The notes under the pieces are model-generated. The model saw only the letters and a program-made list of their open reading frames with translations. It was not told the DNA's origin and did not search any database. Position numbers and translations under genes: made by a program. This document shows, one piece after another, positions 12,198-23,454 of a stretch of 33,703 bases of DNA. Source of the stretch: Conidiobolus incongruus B7586 (lineage: Eukaryota; Entomophthoromycota; Entomophthoromycetes; Entomophthorales; Conidiobolaceae); the NCBI GenBank assembly GCA_000697335.1, contig JNEM01015531.1, positions 1 through 33,703 of the forward strand, written 5' to 3'. Position 1 is the first letter of the stretch, and each line of letters opens with the position of its first letter.

Positions 12198-12768
12198 ACA
12201 CTTTTTTATTAATAATCATTGTATAAATTGTATTTAGTTTAATATTTATTGTTATTCTCATTATTATCAATTTCTCAATTGGTATTATAGTGTTTTCTTA
12301 AATGTTTAATTGTTCTAAAATGGATAATCTCATCATTTCATAATTGATATAATTTTAATAATAATTAGAATTTACATTTAATAAATTTCAAATTCTTACA
12401 TGATGCATATGGTATAGTTGCGTATTTATAAATATAATATATATATATATATATATCATCCGAAAATGTTTTTAGAGCTAATAGTAAATATTCATAATTA
12501 TTTTATTTTAACTTACTACTGGTATCAGACCATTTTTAAATAATAATTGCTAAGTTTGAAAATGATTTCTGTCAACAATCCCATAATAATTAAAATATAT
12601 ATAAATTTCCTGACAAATAACCTTTCTGAGTCTTTATTACACCAACAATTCAATAAATTCTATAATTATCTATAAATAGTCATCATTAATTATAATAATA
12701 TTAATCACTTAATTAAATAACACTATATATTATTAATTATCTCATTCTTTTAAAATATCACAAATAAA
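12198..12768. other. Intergenic spacer downstream of VMA22
   Basis: 571 bp of AT-rich DNA without a gene. It contains an (AT)10 run at 12437-12456. Confidence 0.6.
12437..12456. repeat. (AT)10 microsatellite
   Basis: Twenty bp of uninterrupted AT dinucleotides between VMA22 and the next gene. Confidence 0.85.
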
Positions 12769-13440
12769 ATGACTTATAAAGCTAAATATTTAAAATTAAA
12801 ATCACGCTCCGAAGAGTTGAGAGAAGTAAATATTATAATATTAATTACTAAAGATTAAATTTATTGATAATTTTAATAGATTAAATTAAGAAACCTTGAA
12901 GAATTAAAAACTATACGTAAGAAATGTCATAAATTAAAAATGGAAAATAGGTAATAAATTTGATTATTCAATAAAATAAAAAAATATTAATATTCCTAAT
13001 TCGGATAATTTGTTAGTCATTTAATTGCTGTTTTAATGAACCTTCGACCTGATTTGCAAGAGGACAGCGAGTAATATTTGAATACTCTGAATAGTATATA
13101 ATATTTTTTATTTATGATTTTTTTATTTAATAGTATTGACGAACCTCCAAGTGAAGAAGAAACAGAAAGTGTAGCATCATATCAGGAAGATCATTACAGT
13201 AAAAACTACATCATATTGAATCAAATTCACAAATTAATAATTACCAATTTAGCTAAATCTAAGTCCAATAACTCCAACCCTTACTCTCAGCATAAACAAC
13301 ATAAGTACAAATCGAATGAACCTGACAATTATAATTATCACAAATATCAAGTAATTGAATATTTACCACTCATATTTAATTATTGATTAATGAATTTGAT
13401 TTAGAAGCCCAATGTAAATTATAGCGACCGTCGTCGATAA
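12769..13440 (+). CDS. Short basic coiled-coil protein, five exons, function unknown
   Basis: Exons: 12769-12825, 12880-12950, 13017-13070, 13134-13350, 13405-13440; introns are 54, 66, 63 and 54 bp. All join in frame to give 144 aa. Residues 1-52 are a charged coiled coil (KYLKLKSRSEELRE, IRKKCHKLKMEN, HLIAVLMNLRPD). An acidic stretch follows (DIDEPPSEEETES, about 61-73), then a Ser/Asn/His/Tyr-rich tail ending in DRRR. The N-terminal pattern, Y-x-x-LK followed by a leucine-spaced helix and a terminal LxxxL, recalls the small INO80E/INO80F-type coiled coils of chromatin remodellers. That is only a weak resemblance. The last intron is inferred: reading through 13351 would end 12 codons later at 13384-13386, but the GTAATT donor, TTTAG acceptor and 54-bp length fit the neighbouring introns. 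Confidence 0.65.
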
Positions 13441-16400
13441 TCATCTATTAATTAAATTTATTTTTCTTCAATATGATTATACTCTAATATAGCTTTTTTA
13501 AAAACTATAATTGATTTACTAATAAGAATTTTATAAATTACTTTATTTTGAATCATCAATAATTTCACAGTGATCAACTGTATTAAATTTATTACTTTCA
13601 AACTGAATATTCAAAATATTATTTTTAAAAATTACTATTTGGAATTTAATTACATCTAATTTTTCTATTATCAGATACATGATACGATTGCAAGTAATCA
13701 TTGTATCAATAAAAAGAATATTAAATCACTTTTAATGATGTATCAACTAATTTATGAATTAATAATAAAATCAATCTAATAAGTAATGTAAAGATTTTTT
13801 TGTTATTTACTATAATTAATAAAATATATTAGAAATGTTTTGATCAGAACTGATCTTATTAAGTTGGAAAAAATTTAATTTTACTCAAATTATTTTCTGC
13901 TCAATCTCTTGTAAAGGTTAGAAAATGATAATATGAAGTACATGATAATCAACTCAGATCCCAACTCTATATTTGTAGATAAAATGACTTGTATACTGAT
14001 CTCATCAGTTGCATATGAATATTTTTATTATTGTCATTATGCATTTGAATTAGTTATGAATCTGAATTTCCAATTCCAATTTAATGAATTGATGCATATA
14101 TTTGATATTAAATTTAGCACAAGCGTGACTATGATTGATTGCACTTAAGCAAATCTTTATAATATTTTAAAAAAAATTGATTTGAGCAATATATCAGTCT
14201 CGATTATTGAAGAATACTTTTCAATATAATAAAACACCATTAATAAATTTTAATGAACAATCAAATATCTTTTATTATTATTATGATAAATTATTAGAGC
14301 AATATTACTTGATTAATTAAATAAAAAGAGTAATACGATTATAAAGATTGTTAAAGTATCAACTTAAAGAAATTTTATATATACTAAAATTCATCAATAA
14401 TTTCAAATTTTGAGTTCAATTAACATATTATTCAATATCAAAATTATTTCAATTGATTTAATATTCAATTATTAAAAAAATTCTAGGAATTATATGTTGA
14501 TTAGTGATGATTAACATAATGAGAACGATTTCTATATATCGATTATACCTATTTGTTAATATTAAAAAGGGTTAGGAATATAATAATGTTATATTTAATG
14601 CTTAATCCATTGACATACCATTACTATCTTGACAATAGTCGATTAAATTACATTACCTGATAAATGTTAAAGGTAATAAAGATAAAGTGAATATTAATGT
14701 GATATTTTAGTATTTATTAACTGATATATAAACTCTCACTTTTTATATATATTGAAATTTTATTCATACTGTTTAATAGATAATTAATTGATTGTCTTAC
14801 TTATTCAGTTTGAAAAAATTTTTTTAACTAAATAGACTTAATTTTAATAATTCAGGTAGTTCTAATCAAGACAATTGTAACGTGATCAATAATTCAGTAA
14901 CTATATTATTAACTTCACATTGTAATAGAATATTTTTAATTATTTTTTCAAATGAATATCAATGTAACCACCTTTAATTATTACTTATTATTATTTATTA
15001 TTTTTAATTTATTAGATTTATTGATGAAATAAAAATAACTACAAATTCCATAATATTATAACCAAATTTTTATTTTCTATATTGTAAATTTAAAATATTT
15101 TATTAATAATTTATTATTATTCAAATTTATATAAATTATATAAGAAATGAATATTGAAACTGTGATGTATGGGATATGAACATGGATATAAATATATATA
15201 AAATAAACGAATAGATTTTCAATAGTATTAATTTTTAAATTTTATCATAGAAATTCAAAATTATTTGACTTAAATTATTTTAGAATAATTTTTTCAAAAT
15301 TTTGATCTTTAAATTATAAAAAGATAATAAATTATAATAATTATTATGTTGGTTAAATAATTTTCTCAAGATTCAAATTGATAATCTCATAGTGATAAGA
15401 ATAAACTAATATATATTTTCGAATGAGTTTGAATTAATAAAAAATGACTGTAATATGTATCAATAACATGCAATAGCATGTGCATTACCAAAATATAATA
15501 CCTTTGTCTACTTGCAACTACTATAACTAATACTCAATATTATATACCAAGTATTTTTAGCTTATTGACCATTGATCCTTATTATGCAAAATATACATTC
15601 TCACATTATTGGGTTAAACAGATCAATGTATATCAAGTGATTCAGTCAATACTCAGTCACACTCAATTAATATTATGAATGGTTTATTCTAATTAATATA
15701 CAACCTTTTCTTCAATAATCATGGATATGGAGATATAATTTAAATTTTAAGTATTTTATTAAAGAATTGTAACTTGGAATATAACTTTAATTATTTTCAA
15801 TCCTCGTTTTTTATATTTTTACTTGTTTTAGAGATTAGTTTTATAGTTTAATCTAAATTCTTTAATGTGAACCTATTTAAATTAAATTTAGCCACCAAAC
15901 GTCAATCCCATAATTGATATCCTTTCAATTTTAGTATTTAGGGATATGATGTTGGCTAAAAAGTATAGTCAAATATAAAAGATTTGAAACATAATGAATT
16001 TAAAAATCTAACTGTAAAATCAATAATTTCTCAATGCAAAATATTATCAATAAACTTTACAGATTTAGAATCTCTATTCGATACTGACACTTTTCAGATG
16101 TATTTAATGGTACAATAACTTATACAAAATGAACAATTAAAAACTCCGACCAATATAGAATACCTAATCCAATATTACTCCAAACTAATATAACTAACCA
16201 ATTAAAGCCAACCAACTGACAAAATATTGAAATTCAAGTATAACCAATTAAGATTTTATCTATATATCCATTTAGCTTACCACTGTAAAAATCCAACGAA
16301 TTGATTCAATCCGAAGTTTATTACCAACAATGTTTAAAAATTAAAAATGACTCTTTGACTGTAATAAATAATTCAGCAGTTTTATAGAATTTTAGTAATT

Positions 16401-18589
16401 CAACTATGTCTAATAATTTTTGTAAAAGATCGGAAGAATTTAAAAGTTTAAATGATGAAAATATCAAATAAACGGTAAATTAATACCTTAACTATATGAA
16501 TGGTTATTATAGTAATAGATTAAATTACATTAATTGAAAAATATTCAATTTATTTAATATTAGACAAAATAAACTGTTTAACTAAATAATGATTAAAATC
16601 GAAATAATTCTTCCAATTCACCTAATTAGACTTTAGTAAATATCAATAATCACAGCTTTATAACTAAAATATCGAACAAACAGACTATTATAACCAAGTT
16701 ATTCCAACCTGCCAATATAATTATTGAATCGAATTTATCTCATTACTCATATTCGTCTAGTTAGGGGCAATGTAACAAAGAAATATTTCCCATTAATTAA
16801 TAAAGGAGTGAGTAAATTAGTTTCAAAAAATGATGTTGATTGGTTAAATTACAATTGAAATTATTGTAATTTATCATTCCTTTAAAAATAAAAAGAAAAA
16901 CTAAACAAATAACTTAAAATTAAATCATATTTAAAAAAGTATTCATTTTATAAATCATTACCATACTCTTTTATTATGATTAAATATAATAAAAATATAA
17001 AATATTTAATAGTAGAAGGGTTGAATTAATTTTTATTTATCAAAAAAATAGCTGAAATTTAAGGAGTTAAAATTACAATACATAAAAATTGATTTTGAAT
17101 ATAATTAAAAACTTGTAATTTTTGATAAATTACAAATTTATTGGTAGTTTAATTATTAAATTATGAAACTTTGAGTTATTAAAAAGGGGTAGTTAAAATG
17201 AATTGTGTAAGTTTGATTTTTTTAATTGCTGATATTAGTTACTTTTTGTAAGTAATGATTATGATCAATTTGTTCTATAATTTTTAGTCTATTTTAAAGT
17301 CATTCAATTATTTCAAATATTAACCAAATTAAGATATAGAGATATTAGGTGATTTATAATGAAAGAATATCGGTGTAAAAGAAAATCGAATAATTTAATG
17401 CATGAAGTTTTTAGGTTATTTGGTTATGTAATTTAATTTTGTTTAGTTTGATCAAAGTATTAATTATTGATGCTATTGGTAGAAGAAGTTAAAGTTTTAG
17501 TGTATACGTCATCATTAGAACTTGGTTGATTCATTGAATTTTAGCAATATATATTTATATAAGTTATTATTAAGTAATATTGTATTGTAATCCAAAATAA
17601 TTAATAAACAAATTTAACAGTAAGATCGAACAAAATACACACGTTGATAATGCTTAATCGAATTGATAGGTTAGTTTGAACTATTATCAGATCACCTGTG
17701 TTTGTATTAGTATTATTAGTTCACATTCTGTTAATATCTTCTTATTTTATTCATTCATATAAGTTCCTGAAACTATTAAACGTTTTATATTGAATAAATA
17801 TCAGAATGAAATAATAAGATTAATGTGCTGATTTCTTCATACATTATCACAAATATGTTTTATTTATTTCATTTTGAAATCAACTATAAAGATACTTTTT
17901 ATGATTATTGATTATAATTCTAAAATGATGAAATTTTCCGTTGATATTGTTGATATCGAATCAAAATTAATAATGCGTAATATTATTGAGTAGATTGTAA
18001 AAGAGTCCAATCAACATCCTTTATTCATTATGAATACTTAATCAATATTACTATATACAATCAGTTGATTCAATATTATTATTTGTTGATGACGAATCAA
18101 TTTCTAGAATGAGCTATTTTAGACTGACTGTTAAATATCAAAACCAATCTATTGCTAATAGCTAATTAATTACTAGACATGACTTTATAGCTAGTCTTTA
18201 TATCAATTATAGCATCAATCCACAAACAAAGGAGCGTCATTGCCCCAAAAACTGATGTTACCAGCACTAAATTATCGATGTAAACTCATGATATCACTGG
18301 TATAATTAGAAGAAATAGAATTATGCACTATAATATCTTGATTGGCTTGAATTGATGATTCAAAAGTAGTCATATTGCATTGTATCGTTCTTGATGTATT
18401 TCTATTAAATATTTCATTCGTAATCTTTAATTCAAATTAGAAGTTCTAACAATTATTACACAATTCATGAAACTACATTTATCTCCTAGAACTGATAATG
18501 TGTTTAGCTTTAGTATGGAGATATATTACATTTAATATTGGTTACGAAATAGCATAAAAAATATCCAATTAATCTATTAAATTTTACAT
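13441..18589. other. AT-rich gene desert, about 5.1 kb
   Basis: No gene model can be supported. A 71-codon frame at 13933-14148 has no domain and no splice partners. The part at 16140-16480 is compositionally different (C-rich on the plus strand, several CCAAT words) and is listed separately. The rest is low-complexity AT DNA. Confidence 0.65.
16150..16248 (+). promoter_or_regulatory. Orphan CCAAT cluster, promoter-like
   Basis: Four plus-strand CCAAT words at 16150-16154, 16169-16173, 16198-16202 and 16244-16248, followed by TATATAT near 16260. The pattern resembles the tubulin promoter, yet no long gene follows. The first plausible frame downstream is a 21-codon ORF at 16406-16471 (MSNNFCKRSEEFKS...). 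It could be the promoter of a noncoding RNA, a small peptide gene, or chance. Confidence 0.3.
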
Positions 18590-18640
18590 CTACCCACTTC
18601 CCCCCCGTCCATCCCATATTCTCCCTTTGGCCAACCCCTG
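18590..18640 (+). promoter_or_regulatory. C-rich promoter block of the zinc-finger gene, with a STRE-like CCCCT
   Basis: A pyrimidine-rich, GC-elevated stretch that contrasts sharply with the flanking desert. It includes a run of seven or more Cs near 18599-18606 and CCCCT at 18635-18639. CCCCT is the core of the fungal stress-response element. It lies about 245-290 bp upstream of the ATG. The regulatory role is inferred. Confidence 0.4.
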
Positions 18641-18791
18641 AAATTCAATATGAACAGGATCCCATTCAACAACCGGTATATGAAAGTATCCATCTTCCAA
18701 TAAAACCCAGTACCACGGCAATCTCATTTCAATATTCTTTAATAGGAAACAAGAGTTGAAAATAGCAATTCTCAACCCCATTTCGTAAGCT

Positions 18792-18797
18792 TATAAA
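18792..18797 (+). promoter_or_regulatory. TATA box of the zinc-finger gene
   Basis: TATAAA in CTTATAAAAGCC, 84 bp upstream of the chosen ATG at 18881. The spacing matches the tubulin gene's TATA. Confidence 0.55.
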
Positions 18798-18880
18798 AGC
18801 CAATTGATCCCATTTCATTGAAAATTGCCCAGATTTATCAGATCTTTGCAAATTATTATTCAAATTTCAAAGTCATCAGC

Positions 18881-19807
18881 ATGTCTTACCAATATCTTGA
18901 TCATCCTCTTTTAAACACTAACTCTTCTACTTCTTTCCCTGCCGACTCTCTTTTCAGCTACACACCTATCGATTCTCAGGAACCTTTTTTTTCATTTTCA
19001 ACATTTTCTTCCACAAGCTTTCTTTCATCAACCAACCCTAGTCTCCCTACTTCCCCTTATTTGTCTTGGCCTCAAACCAGTACTGATTCATTTTCGAGTC
19101 AATTTGATTTAGATTTCCGTTTAAATCCATTCCTTCATCCAGCTCAATTATATCAAAACCATTTCTTTACACCTAATTCAACACTTTCATCATGCCCTAG
19201 CACACCCAATTTTTTACCATTTACCGATTGCCCTGTATTGCCCATTACTCCTGAAGCAGTTTCACCCGATCAGATTTTAAGTCCTCCAGTTCCTTCATCG
19301 CCTCAACAAGCTCCATCGCTCATACTCCCCTCTCAACTTAATAAGAAGTTAGAGTCTGAGATTAAACGTGAGCAAAGTCCGGAATTGAGCTCTGATCCCA
19401 TATCTGAACCAGCATCTGGATCAATTACTTCTGAATTGATCAATAGTGCGCCTGCAAGAAGTCGCGTGCGCTTGAACCGCGATTCATTCTTGTTGAAGAA
19501 GCCTGAAAAAGCTACTCCACCTAAAATCCTTAACTGTCCTCATCCAGGATGCCCCAAAACCTTTACCAGAGTATATAGCTTACACTCACACGTGTGTACT
19601 CATTCTACTCTGCGACCATTCAAGTGTGATAAATGCAATGCCGCCTTCAGTAGAAATCATGACTTAAAACGTCACCAAAAGATTCATTTGGGTATCAAAC
19701 CTTACAAATGCACGAAATGTGATAAAAATTTTTCCAGAATGGACGCATTAGGTCGTCACAAACAAAAGAAACCCCAATGCTGGCTAAGCAAAGGACGTGC
19801 CAAATAA
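18881..19807 (+). CDS. Three-finger C2H2 transcription factor, Swi5/Ace2-like, intronless
   Basis: Predicted nuclear DNA-binding regulator of 308 aa. The start is the first ATG (18881) after the TATA box; the frame is open for 28 codons upstream but contains no earlier ATG. Residues 1-215 are Ser/Thr/Pro-rich with many SP and TP sites (TPEAVSP, LSPPVPSSP), typical of an activation region controlled by proline-directed kinases. Three tandem fingers lie near the C terminus: C219-C224-H237-H241, C249-C252-H265-H269, and an atypical third, C277-C280-H293-C300 (C2HC). The motifs KTFTRVYSLHSH, AFSRNHDLKRH and FSRMDALGRH match the Swi5/Ace2 family, whose third finger is also irregular. Yeast Swi5/Ace2 drive late-mitotic and daughter-cell genes; that role here is inference. 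It has no introns, unlike every other gene in the window. Confidence 0.85.
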   Translation: MSYQYLDHPLLNTNSSTSFPADSLFSYTPIDSQEPFFSFSTFSSTSFLSSTNPSLPTSPYLSWPQTSTDSFSSQFDLDFRLNPFLHPAQLYQNHFFTPNSTLSSCPSTPNFLPFTDCPVLPITPEAVSPDQILSPPVPSSPQQAPSLILPSQLNKKLESEIKREQSPELSSDPISEPASGSITSELINSAPARSRVRLNRDSFLLKKPEKATPPKILNCPHPGCPKTFTRVYSLHSHVCTHSTLRPFKCDKCNAAFSRNHDLKRHQKIHLGIKPYKCTKCDKNFSRMDALGRHKQKKPQCWLSKGRAK

Positions 19808-20110
19808 CTTATTTATATCGGGTTAATTGCAATACAAAATCATCAATCAACCAAAGAATCTAACTTTTTATTGGATATGATGGTTCCATATGACTGTTGC
19901 AAACCATTTGGATTCACAGCAATATCCCCTTGATATTTATTATTCATATACTTTTCATGTATTTTACATCACTGGGAGCTTTAAAAGTCAAGACCCCAAA
20001 TTCTAAAATTACATAATCAATCGAGCTGAGGTTGATCCTAGCGCTTATCCTGCATATTTACCGTCCCACTCATCCCCTATCATCCAATTGAAACCAATAT
20101 TATTCACTTG
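19808..20110 (+). other. Probable 3' untranslated region of the zinc-finger gene
   Basis: About 300 bp of less AT-rich sequence follows the stop and ends abruptly near 20110, where DNA becomes very AT-rich. No ORF longer than about 20 codons is worth calling. A long 3' UTR is the simplest reading. Confidence 0.4.
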
Positions 20111-20884
20111 TATTATTTAAAAATTCAATTTAACACAATTGAATACTATATTTAAGCATAAAAATTAAATAAAAAAAATCATAAAAAATAATTCTAAAGA
20201 TATAATCTAAATTTTTTTTTAATTTTTATCTATTTCGTTATTTATGAAAATTTACAAAATTTGAGATTAAAAGAATACACACTAAAATTAAGTTCAAATA
20301 TTCTAAACAATCGATATTAACTTTTAATTATTGTATGACGTTATCAATTTTAAAGATAAAGTTCATTGATTTTTACTTAATAAAATTTAATAAAGCAAGT
20401 TGCATTAAAACATATATTATTATACTTATAATATATACCAATTGACTATTATAAAATATAATAAGATCAATTTATTATTATAGACAAATTAATCTCTATC
20501 TGATAACCTTTTTCAAGTAAAATTCCTTATCGATTCACTAACGAGAGCGAGTATTAAAAAGTCCAGAAGAAATTCGCCAGATTGAACTCTATTTTTATTT
20601 TATCAATGCAACAAGACTAAATTAGTAATACAATTAATTTTACTAAATATAACAAAGTAATTATTGTGAATAATTGTATTATCAATAAAACTCATAATTA
20701 TGATTCAAATTAAATAATTATCAAATTAAAATTAAAACTAATAAAACTTAAATAGTGATAATTATGAAATACATCATTTTGAAATCATTTTGAAACATTA
20801 TTTTAATAAAAAAAATGAAAGTTTTAGTATTAATAGAATATAAAGTGACAATTAATCAAAAATACTAATAAAATATTATGATTA

Positions 20885-20925
<41 letters not shown>

Positions 20926-23454
20926 TATTTTATTAATAGCTATAATAATCAGTTTGTGGTTTTTCTATAATTAGTAAAGGATTTATATCATTTTTTATTA
21001 ATATATTTTATTTAACGAATTGAGAACTTTTTTTATTGTCAGAATGCGCTGGAATTGAGGATTAGGAGTTTAATCAATTTAATAAAAATAAAAGAGAGGA
21101 CAATTGATACTTTTAATATAACTATATATTGATTATAATGGATAGATACATTTCTTTTTAAATGATAATTTTAATTGATTCGCACTTTGAAATTGCTCCA
21201 ATTATCTTGAATTAAAAATTGATTGTTCGAATTGATTGGCTATTGATTGAAATTCCTTTTTGATTTTAGAAAAATATGCAAACATTTTTTTTAAATGGTG
21301 ATGGATTGATCATATTGTATTATGTTCCATTATAACATTCAAGATTATAAATTTTAATTACACTTTGTCGAATATATTTTATTAAATATTATAATAAACA
21401 AATATATAATATCAATGTCATACTATAATATTTTTATAATGATTCTTATCCATTCTTTAATATTTCTTGGATACAATTCTTTAAGAAAATAAATATTTTT
21501 ATATTCAATTAGCTTGTTCAAATTATTTAATTGATTTGTTCCTTAATACAGAATAATTGATTATTAAAATAGAATATTCTTTGTATCATCAAATGAGATT
21601 GGAAATTTATTGGTTCGCTATAATCTAGGTCACCGAACACAGTCTGATATGAGAATTTGGATTTCATTTTTTATTAAAAATACTTTGATCAAATATTTTG
21701 TTTTCTTATATATATATATTTATATATTATAATTCCCAAGTTCTGAAAACATTAATATATAATAATTCACACTATGTGAAAGATAATTTAATTATCAAGT
21801 ATCAATTACAGAGTTTGGTATTAACTTTTTCATTATCTAAATGCGTTACTCTTTATATAATGAATAAAGAATAAATATAGAATTCAGCCAAAATTATTAA
21901 ATAATATTAATATATAGTCAAATATCTCAAAAAGTATAGATTGATAGTTATCAAGAAAACACATAACCTTATTGAAAAATTCTTACAGAATATGAATGAC
22001 TTGAAGTTTTAATATTGAGTATTGAGTCAAAATATTAAAATAAATTATTCAGGTTTTTTTATTTTTTATATAATCTAATTACGAGACATTGTAAAGGGTT
22101 TAATCAAGTAATAGAATATTTAATTGAAAATTTTTTGACTAATCCTAATGATAAAAATTCAAGTATAGCTGAATATTCATCATTTATTCATCCTTATCAT
22201 CAGTTTTCAATACCACTCCCTAATATTTTTTTCCACTGTCCGAGTTTCAATGATTTCAGTTTAATTTGATGAATCATTTTTGGAATTTGGCTATTGACCA
22301 AATTATTATAAAGGAAAATAAATAAATATTTATTAGATACTTTATATTTACCTCAGGATTTATATCATTTAACCAACCATTTTACCAAAATTCCTAAACG
22401 ATATTACCAATTATCAACATTTTATAAATAACTAGCAAAATATATTATGATAATATATACTATATTTTATATTACATAACAATTACTTTTTTTCAGCATA
22501 CTGGAGATATAATATATGATTTGGTTTTCCAATACTATTCAAATTATAAATTTGAAATGAAATTAATTCAATTATTCAAATTAGAGTAATATGAATTTCA
22601 TATAGAGATATTAATATATAAATATTATCAAATTTAATATCAAAAAGAATTTCCAATATTTATTCAATTGGATATTAACCCATTTGTAATTCGTTAAAAA
22701 CAACTGAACTAGAAGAATTTTTGTTATCAATGATGTTAGAACATTTATATAGCATCACATATATTAAAACTTTCAATACAAATAAACTTCCTTATATAAT
22801 TGAAATGAAATATAGTTCGTAAAAATGACAATAAAAAATACTAATTAATATAAAATATTATATTTGATAACATTTGAATTTTCATTTTATGGATTTTAAA
22901 TAGGTGTCAATGATTAAATAATATGAAAATTTTTCGATATCATCTTATATACACATTGTTCACTTATAATTTATTAGATATTTTGAATATAATTTAGACC
23001 TAAATTTACCTCCATCAATGTCAATTGCTATAATTCTAATTTTTTATTTTGAAAAGTTGATGATTATTATATTATTCAATTTGTATCTCGTCCAAATCCA
23101 AAATAATTCAAAGTTTAATTGATGAAAAATGAAACACAAAATTTTAAACAAGGTCAGTTTTTTACAAGTACAAACAATACACATTTCAAAATATTCAGAT
23201 TATAAAAATATATTATTAAGCAAATTGAATATTATTAATATTTTGTTTAAGGTAAAACTTTAAAATTTGATATATTTTTACTCAACAATACAGTTGAAAA
23301 AAACAGATACTAATTAAGTAAATGAATTTTTATAGTTGGATTATTAAACTAATGATAATCATAAAAAATACATTGAGATAAAATACAAATGGAAATAGAT
23401 AGGTAAAACTTAACAGGTATTTGATGTATAATTTTGAATTTAATGATAAAAACA
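20111..23454. other. AT-rich gene desert between convergent genes, about 3.3 kb
   Basis: No supportable gene on either strand. It contains an AAT microsatellite and a small less AT-rich patch at about 20525-20590 that gives only a 31-codon frame. The flanking genes converge here, so no promoter is required. Confidence 0.65.
20885..20923. repeat. (AAT)13 microsatellite
   Basis: Thirteen uninterrupted AAT units (39 bp), the longest simple repeat in the window and a likely length-variable marker. Confidence 0.92.

Noticed and set aside
13933-14148. 71-codon plus-strand frame in the second desert
   Set aside because: Low-complexity Phe/Tyr/Ile-rich sequence with no domain, no splice partners and no promoter signals. 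Length is within chance for this much DNA.
18590-18781. 63-codon minus-strand frame opposite the zinc-finger promoter
   Set aside because: It coincides with the C-rich promoter and ends next to the TATA box. It has no domain and no splice continuation; the open frame follows from local GC.
20525-20590. GC-elevated patch giving a 31-codon frame (SLTRASIKKSRRNSPD)
   Set aside because: Too short, with no splice sites or promoter nearby; could not be separated from chance.
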